Of a DNA stretch of 64,000 nt, positions 12,501 through 23,000 are shown in pieces. The notes below the pieces were generated by a model, which was not told the DNA's origin, did no database searches, and saw nothing but the letters and a program-made list of their open reading frames with translations. The first letter of the stretch is position 1, and each line of letters starts with the position of its first letter. The translations under genes and the position numbers were made by a program. This DNA comes from Ifrita kowaldi. Lineage: Eukaryota; Chordata; Aves; Passeriformes; Cinclosomatidae. The stretch covers positions 62,001 to 126,000 of the forward strand of contig VZRS01002397.1 of assembly GCA_013398055.1 (NCBI GenBank). The letters are read 5' to 3'.

Positions 12501-14032
12501 CTGACTCCCTTTCCACCAAAAGAAGACCTCTCTTCTCCTTTGTTCCTGCCGCGTCGCTTGCATTACGAACTGCTTCAGCTTAGCCCGTACAACGGTGAGC
12601 TGACTCGTGGGAGTGCTCTCTTGTGTCCTCAGCCGGACACTGTTGCCTCCTTCCGGGGCCACCGGGCGGCCCAGAGGTAAAGAGCGGCAACACTTACTAT
12701 CACACTCCACTCCCAGCTTGCCTTGCTACTTCATAAAACACTTTTTTCCAAAGGATGTCACCTCTCCCCTACCCCTGGTATCATCGGTGCCAGAGGGACT
12801 GTGACAACCCTGACACCAGCAGTTCCCAGCACAAGCCAGACAATAGGAACACGGATTGCCGACACCATGTCACTCTCCATTTAGCCAAAGATTTTTGTTA
12901 GAAAGCTGTCTTGAGCCAGCCTACTGGCGCCATGCATTCCTGCCACTAGGATAAATCAGGAGAGTGGGCAAGAAGTCAGCAATCGAGACAAAGAGTCTGT
13001 TCTGTTACAGACAGACAGCAAAACTGAGCAGTGATACACAATTCCTCTTGTGTGACCTCACTTAACTGTTGGTCAAATAACCAGGGAATCTCAGTAACCT
13101 GGAGACATCGTATTTCAAAAGCCCAAGTAAAATGCAAAGTGGTCACAAAGCCAAAGTAGTCACAAGTTCTCTGTTTTTGTCACCTTTTGTAATTTATTTT
13201 AGTTGTCAAAGTCTGGCAACAACGTTTCGTATTTTAGCTGTTGATTTTCCCACCTCATCTGCAGCATTCTCTCCTCTCCCTCTCCAGCTCACTAACTCCA
13301 CCTCTCCTGGAGAGATCATCTTCAAGCATACAAGGGCTACAACACTTAATTCTTCCAACTCCATCATGAGGTACCACTAGTGTTGCACCTAAGCTGCCAC
13401 ATGGATGTGCACAGTTCAGCATACTATTCAGACTGTCACACCCACAAGGATTTCAGCATTAAACCCAATCCTTGCTGGCAGCCTCTGACAGCAGTTGTGA
13501 GACAAGGCTATGAGCAGGAAGGCAGCAATTTCAATTCAGTCTAGGCCAGTAAGCCTGCACCCCCGAGATCAATCTGTATATTAAAAGGGTGAATATACAG
13601 GAAATGGTCAGGACGTGGCTGCTCTCACTCAGGTGGTGTTGGCATCTTGCAGCTCAAATACTCCCAACGTACAAGTCTGCATGGCTCCTACTGGGTGTTG
13701 TAGCATGTGCAGTGCTGGTCCCTTATTCCAATATTGTCTTGTGTACCCAAGAGTAGTTATGTCTTCTGCATTAAATTGCCACTCCTCTGCCAACTTCCCT
13801 GGAAGGCTGTCCTTTGTTCTAACATTTCATCCTGAAGGAGAAAAACTAGTGCCCTTGAGACATTTATGTGTTGTCCTGTATAGATGCAGTATATACTGAC
13901 TTCTGTCTCTTCTGTGCTCTTCTTAAACAGGATGCTAAAAATCTGGCTAAGCCTTTCCAGAAATTTAAACCTCCCACGCCCAAAGAACTGTTAGCCAGGA
14001 GTCTCATGCTGCACAGCAATGCAAAACATTAG
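9559..14032 (+). CDS. Candidate 3' end of an unrecognised gene (two exons)
   Basis: Exon A (9,559-9,798) follows a pyrimidine tract and a CAG acceptor, is open for 80 codons, and ends in GAG with a consensus donor GTAAGT. Exon B (13,931-14,032) follows a long pyrimidine tract ending in CAG and encodes 33 residues, then TAG. The junction is phase 0, so the frames join without a shift. The product would contain KFRHEINNGICTRELKY, then LPQKME joined to DAKNLAKPFQKFKPPTPKEL. An ATG at 9,499 lies in the same frame, so exon A could also begin earlier as a first exon. I do not recognise the family and saw no upstream exons. The position between the expected ZNF277 and IFRD1 and the sense orientation are consistent with an extra gene. 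A chance pairing or an old pseudogene remains possible. Confidence 0.42.
11650..12015. repeat. Possible older repeat flanking the LTR
   Basis: This stretch has a recurring CTGATC/CTGACC-like texture, such as repeated 'gatcctgac' and 'gacctgatc' words. It is more GC-rich than its surroundings, which suggests an old, diverged interspersed repeat. The LTR appears to have inserted at its right end. I cannot name a family. Confidence 0.25.
12016..12021. repeat. Left target-site duplication (CTTACT)
   Basis: The hexamer CTTACT lies immediately before the LTR's TG and is repeated exactly at 12,693-12,698, right after its CA. Six-base duplications are known for alpha- and betaretrovirus-like (class II) integration. 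Confidence 0.85.
12064..12092. repeat. Hairpin inside LTR U3
   Basis: An 8-bp outer stem (12,064-12,071 with 12,085-12,092) and a 4-bp inner stem (TCGC/GCGA) are separated by a single bulged C at 12,072 and a GATA loop at 12,077-12,080. It could be a double-stranded protein-binding palindrome. No factor is identified. Confidence 0.6.
12429..12437 (+). promoter_or_regulatory. LTR TATA box
   Basis: GCATAAAAC lies about two thirds of the way into the LTR, after a U3 containing ATTGG (inverted CCAAT) words at about 12,309, 12,348 and 12,380. Transcription would start about 25-30 bases downstream and run rightward, in the sense of IFRD1. Confidence 0.55.
12693..12698. repeat. Right target-site duplication (CTTACT)
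   Basis: This is an exact copy of the hexamer at 12,016-12,021. Together they bound the LTR insertion. Confidence 0.85.
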
Positions 14033-14569
14033 GCTCAGGTAGAGCCAGCTATCATTTTCTAGAAATAGACACTTCTAGCATTTCCCGACCCAGCATGCAC
14101 AAATGGGTCACTAAATCCTCTGTCGTTCATGTAGCATATATAGAGAATTGTTATGAAAGTTTACCTTTCTGGAAGTCAGTGTAAATACGTTTTGTACACA
14201 ACAGAATTCAAGCAGTGTAATCACCATTGTGTCTTATGTAACCTTTCAGCACGTTCTGCAAAATTGCCGTCCCTTCCTCAAACGCTGCAGTTCTGATACA
14301 GCCTGTCAGTGAGCATTCACAAACATTCACTGCTCAGAAGCATAAACCAATCTCTGTTTGGTGGACAGGAAACCTATTGCATTTTTATTAATTTAGTTAG
14401 TTAGTTGACATTTAGCAGAAAACATTAAAAAATCAATTTTGGATTAAAAAACATAAAATACAAGTCTCTAAATTGGAAGATGTAATTAACAAAACCCATT
14501 TCTGCATGTGGGAGAAAATTTGCTACGAAGGAATAAGGCATCTATCCTACATATCTGTTTAAGTGAGAG
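14033..14569. other. Non-coding stretch, possible 3' UTR
   Basis: This AT-rich sequence follows the candidate exon B stop codon. It has ATTAAA words at about 14,427 and 14,443 that could serve as a poly(A) signal for that gene. No other feature is seen. Confidence 0.35.
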
Positions 14570-15061
14570 GCACACTGTGGTTCTGGGCTCCTCAGAACAA
14601 GAAAAGACAAGGAGCTGCTGGAGAGGGTCCAGCAGAGAGCCACAAAGACCATTTGGGGTCTGGAGCATCTCTTTTATGAGGGGAGACTGGAAGCTGGGCC
14701 TGTTTAGCTTAGAGAACACTGAGAGGGGATCACATTAACGCATATAAATATCTCAAAGGTGGGTGCCAAGAGGATGGTGCCAGGCTCTTTCCAGTGGTGC
14801 CCAGTGACAGGACGAGGAACAGTGGCCATACGCTTAACACATAAGAAGTTCTCCCTCAACACGAGGAAGAACTTTACAGTGGCAGGGCACTGGAACAGGC
14901 TGCCCAGGGAGATCACGGATTCTCCCTCTCTGGATATATTCAATCCCCACCTGGACACGTTCCTGTGCCACCTGCTCCAGGTGACCCTGCCTTGGCAGGG
15001 GGGTCGGACTGGACGATCTCCAGAGGTCCCTTCCAAACCAAACCGCTGTGTGATTCTGTGA
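14570..15061 (+). mobile_element. CR1 LINE 3' fragment, plus strand
   Basis: The 5'-truncated copy carries the typical CR1 tail: a block on ranking and cluster removal of the ORF2 C-terminal region, then the 3' UTR words 'ggcactggaacaggctgccc', 'cctgccttggcagggggg' and 'ggtcccttccaa'. It ends in the CR1 terminal word near GATTCTGTGA. The open frames seen across it are remnants of the repeat, not genes. It ends directly against the CpG-rich block upstream of IFRD1. The left boundary is approximate. Confidence 0.92.
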
Positions 15062-15720
15062 ACCCCTCCGGCATTCCCCGCCTACACGGCGAGCAGCGCG
15101 GGCGACGGCCCCGCACACACAGAGCTCCACACAACCCAGCCGAGCTCGTCCTTCCCACTGCCAGCCGCGCACGTGGCGCCGGGCCGCAGGGCGAGCCCCC
15201 TGGGCACGGAGAGACCGGCCGGGCCCCCGCGGGGCCGCTTTGCCCCCGCCCCGCGCGGCCTCAGGCNNNNNNNNNNNNNNNNNNNNNNNNNNNNNNNNNN
15301 NNNNNNNNNNNNNNNNNNNNNNNNNNNNNNNNNNNNNNNNNNNNNNNNNNNNNNNNNNNNNNNNNNNNNNNNNNNNNNNNNNNNNNNNNNNNNNNNNNNN
15401 NNNNNNNNNNNNNNNNNNNNNNNNNNNNNNNNNNNNNNNNNNNNNNNNNNNNNNNNNNNNNNNNNNNNNNNNNNNNNNNNNNNNNNNNNNNNNNNNNNNN
15501 NNNNNNNNNNNNNNNNNNNNNNNNNNNNNNNNNNNNNNNNNNNNNNNNNNNNNNNNNNNNNNNNNNNNNNNNNNNNNNNNNNNNNNNNNNNNNNNNNNNN
15601 NNNNNNNNNNNNNNNNNNNNNNNNNNNNNNNNNNNNNNNNNNNNNNNNNNCCCCGAAAGGCTGCTCTGTCTTTAAGAAAAAAACCCTTATTCTTAGCCTA
15701 ACATAGGGTATTATAAAATA
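15062..15720. promoter_or_regulatory. IFRD1: CpG island, presumed IFRD1 promoter (gapped)
   Basis: From 15,062 to 15,266 the sequence turns sharply GC- and CpG-rich, with CCCCGCCCCGC-type GC boxes, in an otherwise AT-rich window. It then enters the N gap, and AT-rich DNA resumes soon after 15,660. The position about 1.3 kb before IFRD1 exon 2 fits the first exon and promoter. No start site can be assigned because the core is missing. Confidence 0.75.
15267..15650. other. Assembly gap (384 Ns)
   Basis: A run of Ns sits in the most GC-rich part of the window. IFRD1 coding exon 1, which in human encodes about 32 residues including a Gly/Ala-rich stretch, is not found elsewhere and most likely falls here. 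Open frames reported across this gap are artefacts of translating N. Confidence 0.97.
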
Positions 15721-17010
15721 AACAGTCTTCATACAGATGCAGAATACGCGTGTCTGAGGTGTTGATGCTTGGGCAGAAAGGAGATTTTGCGGGGTGGTGA
15801 GAAATTTCACTTCAGGCTAGCATAGCTGTGGGCAGCATCGGTTTCTAATATCAATTTTTCAGGAAGTGAGCAATTTCTCGGATGTTTCTGCAACTGCCCT
15901 TATTCTAGTTTGTGAAGGGCTTGCTGTCGTTCTTGTCACTTCTGTTGAACTTCCCTGTTTGATATCAGCAGAAGCGAGAAGGTGGCCATGTCGGAGCTCT
16001 GAGCTTCCAACTTTCTTCGCTCATGGCTGTTGGTGGGGTTTATTTGGGTTATGGTTAATGATACAACTGGCTCCAGCTGAAAGCAGCAAAACTTCCGGAG
16101 TGTGACTAACTTCATTGGAAAGCTCTTGGACACTGATCCCACTGAAGGTTGATTCTGCCTAGATAAAAATAGTTTCATGGGTCTTTGTAGTCAGGGAGCC
16201 TGCCTGAAGCTGGTAAGCCCTGTGTGCAACCTGCTAAATAATTTAGAATCAATTGTGCCACAAAAAAAAGCTGAAAGAACAGAATTCAGAGTTCTGTAAA
16301 TGGTTTTTGGGAACTGTTGGAGAAATAACAGATGTGAAAAGAGAGGTGAACACTGGTAAAAAATACTACTTTATTCAAAGAGTCTGAAGCTGCTGCACCA
16401 AGGCCTTCTTGGTCCCAAGAGGGAAAACTTCTATTCCCTGTTAAAGCATTTGATGTTCTGGCTTGTACTTTTAATTCAGTATTAAAAGAGCTGGACATGG
16501 CTGATGCTGCACATACTACACTTAATCCCAAAAATCCTGCATTGCACTGGGTAATGTATGTTTGCCTAAAGGTTTAACTTAGCACTGTGTTGAAGTTCCT
16601 CAAAATTAAAAAACAAAGACTGTATGGCAGTTTTTTTAGGTAGCTCATTCTAACAGTTAAATTAACACAGACCTATTTTTAAAGCATAGTCACAGAAAAG
16701 TGCATTAACACGAAGTTGATTGTAGAAAGATCCTAAATTTACAGTAGGAATTCAGCCAATATCTAGAGTAGGAATTAGACCAATACTAGGTGGGCCCTTC
16801 CTCGCTGTTCACAAATGGTCTTCCAGAACAAAGCCAACTAAGTCTTCAGATCAGGGGGGACTAAAGGAACCAGCAGAGGATGGAAATGTTCTTTCTATGG
16901 TTGGGTCAGGGAGAGTGAATCTGCTGGGAGGTTCAGCTCTACTTTTGGTGCTCAGATTTTCCCTTTCCATATGAAAAATGACTAAACTATTGTATTTGTT
17001 TTTCCCTAAG

Positions 17011-20000
17011 GTGGTCAGCCCAGAAATGTGCAGCCTTTTAGTGATGAAGATGCTTCAATCGAAACTATGAGCCACTGCAGTGGCTTCAGTGATCCTGCTA
17101 GCTTCACTGAGGATGGTAAATTCTTTCATTTATATCTATTCATCTTTTTAAAAACTTAAAACCTGAGCTGATTTGGTAGTTCTGATGTAGTAGTTTTGAG
17201 TAGTAGACTGTAAGTAGCAGTAAAAAAATAATGGCATTACATTAGTGCTATCTGATGGTTAATCCAGTGGCTATTGCTTTGTTTGGTAAGAATATACTCC
17301 AGGTTTCATGAGCCTTGTGAAACTGTGAGGCTCTTTTCTATTAGAATTAGGCAGTGCTGATAGAGAGACTATAAGAATTTTAAGGTGTATTATAAGACAT
17401 GAATTTTCATAACAGGTAGTTGAAGCAGTAACAACTACAGAAGAGTTTAAGATGGGAAGAGTCACATTTGCCTGTTTTGAGCTAGATTTGTGCTTTGTCT
17501 CCTTTACCATCTTTGCAACCTGGACTGCTCTAATGTCATTTTGTTGGGAGGAGGGGACCTGAAAACCTGCTACAGGGGGGATAAGACAGGGAGCCATCTC
17601 TGGATATGTGCCACTCTTAACTGAGCTCCTGTTGCAGAGGTATCTGAATTGATGCCGTATAGGACAGGCTGCTTTGACTCACTGCATCAGCTGTGAGCAC
17701 CTTGCCGTACTCCAGGGGTAGATGTAGTGGACTGGATGAAAATGTGTTGTTGACAGGATTGGCTGATGGTCATCAGATGGAGAAAATTCATATAAGACCT
17801 GAACTGCTCCCTTGTTCGTTCTTGGCACATGTAAGAAGCAGATCTAGAAACAGCACAGGTGTATCAGTGGGCCAGTTTCTACAAAAGTATTTTAGGGTGC
17901 AGTCTGATCTAGTAGGTTTAACACCATTGTGCTGCTCTAATACTGAACAATTCTGTAGCTGTTGTCTGTGTTAAGCTGCTTTCTTATTAGTGTTAAAAAC
18001 ATTGTGTTGGAACTACTGTGTCTGCTAGTGAAATGTGTATCAGTAGGACTAAATTGTTTCTTCTGGATTAGGGCCTGAAGTTGATGAAGAAGCCACTCAA
18101 GAAGACTTAGAATACAAGTTGAAGGGATTTATTGATCTTACGTTGGACAAGAGGTATAGTCTGCTTGAAGAAACATTCGTACATTGTTCTCTTGCTTTCT
18201 CCAATTTAATAGGGAAAACACACATCAAATCTTTTCATATGCTTGCTGGGGAGGGCTTCTGGATCTAAAAAGACCTTTTTCCCTCCACCAATTTTCTTGG
18301 ATGGGTTAGACTTTCCTTTCCTAATACATTAGAGTGACTTTCCTTATAGCCTGCAGTACCACTGTGAACTCTGTCTCTAAACAAAATTCTGCTGTCCTTG
18401 AGTAAGGAAGCAATTCAGAGCATTTCATTTCTTCCTGTTACTTCTGTGGGTTACTCTGTTGTTGGGTGCAGACAAATATAAACTGCCGTAAAGCAAAGGT
18501 GGAGGTTTAACTGATGTGTGCCGGTTTCAGGAGGTCTTCCTTCTCTCTTCTAACAGTGCCAAGACAAGACAAGCAGCCCTTGAAAGTCTGAAAAGTGCAT
18601 TTTCTTCTAAAATACTATATGAATTTATCATGGAAAGGAGAATGACTCTAACTGATAGCATTGAGCGCTGCATAAAGAAAGGTAATTAACATGAATGCTA
18701 TTAGAAAGCAATAATCCCTATGAAATAGCATGTTGTTTAAAAGAACTTAAGATTTTGAATGTTCTCTAATACTTTACGGAGTGCTTAATAATTCAGGTAA
18801 CATTCTTTTTTTAAATCTAGGTGTCACATTTTAACTGTCCTAGAAAATTAACTGAAATTATCTTGTATCTATTGGTTTCTGAATTTCCACTTACGTGCTT
18901 TCAGGGTGTTATCTGTAGAGATTAAATGAAGAAGGCAATGCAGAAGGTGATTGCTCATCACTGTGTTAATCCCTAGGTAAGAGTGATGAACAGTGTGCAG
19001 CTGCTGGACTGGCGTGCCTTCTGTGTGTGCAGATGGGGTCAGGAATTGAAAGCGAGGAGATTTTTAAGACCCTTGGTCCAGTTCTGAAGAAGATTGTCTG
19101 TGATGGAACAGCCAGTATCCAAGCCAGACAGGCTGTAAGTATGAAATGTTTATTTGCCAGGCAGGGACAGAGGGCTGCTCTTGACCAGTTCACTATTGTG
19201 TAATCCAGAACTAAAGGTTACCATGCTAGTGTGTACTCACAATGTTGACATATGCTCTGAATGATGCATAGCAGTTTTCACTGGCTTAAAAAGTTCCACC
19301 TGAAGGTTGAATGTGATTCTCTTCTTCAACCTAGGGCCCTCTTAAAGAGCTGTTACATGTAGTACTTTATCAAGTGTCTGAACTCACTGTATTGCAGTCT
19401 CCATACTGCAGTTCTGAGGACTGATGTTGAGGTCCTAGAAAACATTTTCCCACTTTCCTACTGAGTGATATATTCTTCCTGTATTAATTTTATTTTATTC
19501 TTGAAATTTAATTTTGTTCTTAAACAGCATAGGAATGTTACATAAGCATTTACATTTATTTATGGTAAAATCACACACAGCACATCTGTACTACATAAAC
19601 AATACAGTCATACTACCAAAAATATTTCTAAGTTACTTTTGCCCAGTCATCTCATCTGTATATCAGTGGTATGCTTGAAATAGTGAGTGAAGACTGTCCA
19701 AAGCTCTTGCCAACAGTTTTGCTTTTTCTTAAACTTCAGAGATTCAAGTAATATTCTCCGCCTTCCCTTTATTATTATGTGGCTGGCTACTCCTATTCTA
19801 GTCAAGCTATGGCACAATAGATACTGTCAGCTGCAAAAGGAGATATTAGTTCAACAGCAGTTATTTCTACAAACAAACAAAAGCTACTAAAGTTTGTCCT
19901 GTTTAAATGTAGTTTTGAGTCCTGTGTGGTTAGTGCAAGCATCACTTTCAAACGCTTTTTTCCTTACTCTTGGTAAGAGAAATTGGACTAGAATATGGGG

Positions 20001-23000
20001 CATATGGAACAGATCTGCAGAAGTTGGAAAGTTCTAGGAAAGGCTTTTGAAGTGCAGAGTTTTTATGCCATTTATTGTAATAGTGGTCAGAAGGGGAAAC
20101 ATTTCCCGCAGCCATGAATAAATATTGTACGTTCGTTACTGTTTTTCAGCATAATTTCTGCTAAATCCTAGTGAGATTTAAAATCAGTGGGTGAAAAGAG
20201 TGCTATGTGTAGCTTTTTTAAGGGCTTTGTAAGCTATTTTAAAATAATAATATGTGAAAAATTAAGGCTTGTGAGTAGCATATGCTGTAAATCATCCTGA
20301 GAGTAGATGGGAATTGGGAGCTAAGTATTACAAAGAAGCTGCATTAAACAAGAGTTGGAGACTTCTAGACTTTGCTAAGGTCTTAATCTCAAGTTTCTGT
20401 TACTTCAGATGTTAAATATCAAAGGTCCCAAGTTTGAAAGTTTTGTCAACTGTAACGTTATTGTTAAATACTGACACTTTTTTTTTTCTTTTGTGTCTAG
20501 TGTGCAACCTGCTTAGGGATTTGTTGTTTCATTGTCACTGATGACATTACGGTGAGGATGATTGATACCTTTCAGATGTAATAAGATATGAAAGATGAAA
20601 ACGTGTGACTCTTAAGCCACTTCCATTATGGTTTTTCCCTTGTACAGGAACTGTACTCTACTATGGAATGCCTGGAAAACATCTTCACTAAGGCTTATCA
20701 GCGAGATAGAGACACTAACGGTGTATCAAGTACCCATAATACTGTGCTTCATGTCAGTGCTCTCTTAGCATGGACACTGTTGTTGACCATTTGTCCAATG
20801 AATGAAGTGAAGAAGAAAATTGAAATGTGAGTATCTTTCTTGAAAAGCAGAATTTGTAATGACTGTTTATATGCAATGAAACAGTGTCAGCAAAATTTAG
20901 GTCTTAATGGAATATGACTTACTCCTTAGGCACTTGCATAAACTTCCAAGTCTGCTGTCTTGTGATGATCTCAACATGAGAATAGCTGCTGGAGAAACAC
21001 TGGCGCTTCTGTTTGAACTGGCACGTGAAACAGATGCTGTGAGTAGATGTCAGCAGCTAAACCTTCTTTCATCAGGACAATGATGAGACAATTTACTTAA
21101 CCTGTGTTGCATAGCACCCTGGATCTCAACAAGTAGCAAATAATTCCGTGGTTTATGCTCTTTTTAGTGAGTCTGTCCCAGTGTAAGTGGGTATAGCAAT
21201 AATTCACAGCTGTCGTTATTTTACACTTAATTTCTGTATTGCAAAACGGGACCAGTGTAACAAAATGCATCAAATACTATTGATAAGCAACTAGAAATAT
21301 GGAATGCAAGATTTAAAATCTAAATGTAACTCCTGCTTTAAAATAAAATAAAAAAGATATCTCCAGAGAGATTCCAGGGTAAAACAGTATTGTTTACTGT
21401 AGTGGGAACACTCATCAGATGCTTATGTAGACAAGTTTGAGTAGTTCACAATCTGCACAATTCTGCTCTCACAGCCAAAAATCTATCATCAGGTGGAAAA
21501 CAAGTTGACTTTAAGTATTGTTTTTTCAGTATTCTTACTTAGGTAACTTGAGAAGAATAACTCATATTGCTTGATGGTTTCAGAGCATTTGACTATTTGT
21601 CAGTTAAGAACTAGGCTGTCATTTTAAGGGGGAGATTTTTAAAGAATTTCCACGAATTTTGCACAGATACCAGTATTACTATGTTTGGTGAGATTTCGTG
21701 GAGATTGTTTTTGAACTGGATTTAGGTGCAAGCTGCTCAACATTAGCTTGTCCACAGCTAAAGTTTTCTTTATGTTCTTCAATATGCCTTATTAATTTTC
21801 AGACTGTTTCCTTGACAGCCCAGAAGAAAACAGCCTCCTCCTGCTTACACATGGCACAGTTAGGGAGAGTTGCCTGAAGGGCTCCCAGCTCAATCAAGGC
21901 TGCTGTGCTTTGCCAGAATGCTGTCTGAAGTGAAAAGATAACTCCATTTGAATCAGGAATCATGACACACTAGCACTGCATAATCTGAAACAATATGTTA
22001 AGGCTTCTGTATAAGTGCAAGCAGTGTGGATATGAGTGTCTTGGCTATGGAAGTCAGCTTTAAAAGGAGCAAAATAAATGGGAACCACAACTTGATCCTT
22101 TATTTGGTCAAGCTGGCCAAGTAATTAAAATCTTAAAATGTGTTAACAAACTAGACTGCATTCGCTACAAATCTCTTCTGCTTCATTGAGGAAATGCCCC
22201 TTTAATCATTACAAATTATTCTCATTGGATCTTCAACAATCAGTGCAGATTAAAAATACTTACTGTATTTGCCTTTGACCAGTTCCTTTCAGAAAGCATG
22301 CAGTAAAATCAATCTTTTCAGTTGACATGACAAAACATTCAGATTTAAAAAACCCCACAAACCACAGAAACTTATTTTTACATAAGGATGCATACATTTG
22401 TACTAGTCCAGGTGAACTGCTGCCAAATTATTAAATGCAGTGGAGAAAATATTTATTTATATGTATGTAAAGCACATATTATTTAATATAATGAATAACA
22501 GTTATTTATTACAGTTTACTTAAAATGTTTTGTTAAGCATTTAAAAAAACAAACCTGCTTTCTAGTTTCCCATTCCATACAAGACTTACAGCTAAATATT
22601 CCATACCCTCAGTCTAATGGTGTGTCACAATCTGCCTCCAGCAGCATGAATTCTGTGCTAACAACATTAAAGTGCCCACAGCTTGTTGACAGAAGTAGTT
22701 CAGCAGATCTGTTAGACAGTTTGAGTCCCTTGGAATTATGCAGCAGAACGGATTAGCGGGTGTATATGGCAGGTTCACATGGCTGACTACCAAAATAGAC
22801 TTTGTTAGCGCCCTTCCTGGTAAACTGGGTGCTGTGACTTTGTTCTTGCTGGCTTAAATGCTGCAAATGGAACTGCAGAAGTGCTCCCTGTCTTTTTAAA
22901 TAACGTAAGAGGTTGTAGAGATCTACATGGCCAAAATTTAAAAGAGATCCATTTTCTGATTTGTGGGGAAAGAGGTTAAGGCCAGAAAATAAAATAATTT

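Larger units (their letters stand above)
12022..12692 (+). mobile_element. Solo LTR of a class II-like endogenous retrovirus
   Basis: The 671-bp element begins TGTTGC and ends GCAACA, giving the TG...CA ends and a 6-bp terminal inverted repeat expected of an LTR. Identical CTTACT hexamers flank it. A TATA-like ATAAAA at about 12,431 indicates plus-strand transcription, with U3 to the left and R/U5 to the right. There is no gag, pol or env on either side, so it is a solo LTR left by recombination between two LTRs. It is rich in CpG (some 30 or more sites), unlike the surrounding DNA. With its intact duplications this suggests a fairly recent insertion. U3 holds an imperfect hairpin at 12,064-12,092. 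Donor-like sites occur at 12,595 (GTGAGC) and 12,677 (GTAAAG). The class assignment rests on the duplication length and is inference. Confidence 0.88.

Noticed and set aside
14704..15061. Open frames on both strands over the CR1 copy
   Set aside because: They are remnants of CR1 3' sequence, not host genes.
14965..15810. Long open frames across the N run
   Set aside because: Most of their length is translated N, so they carry no coding information.
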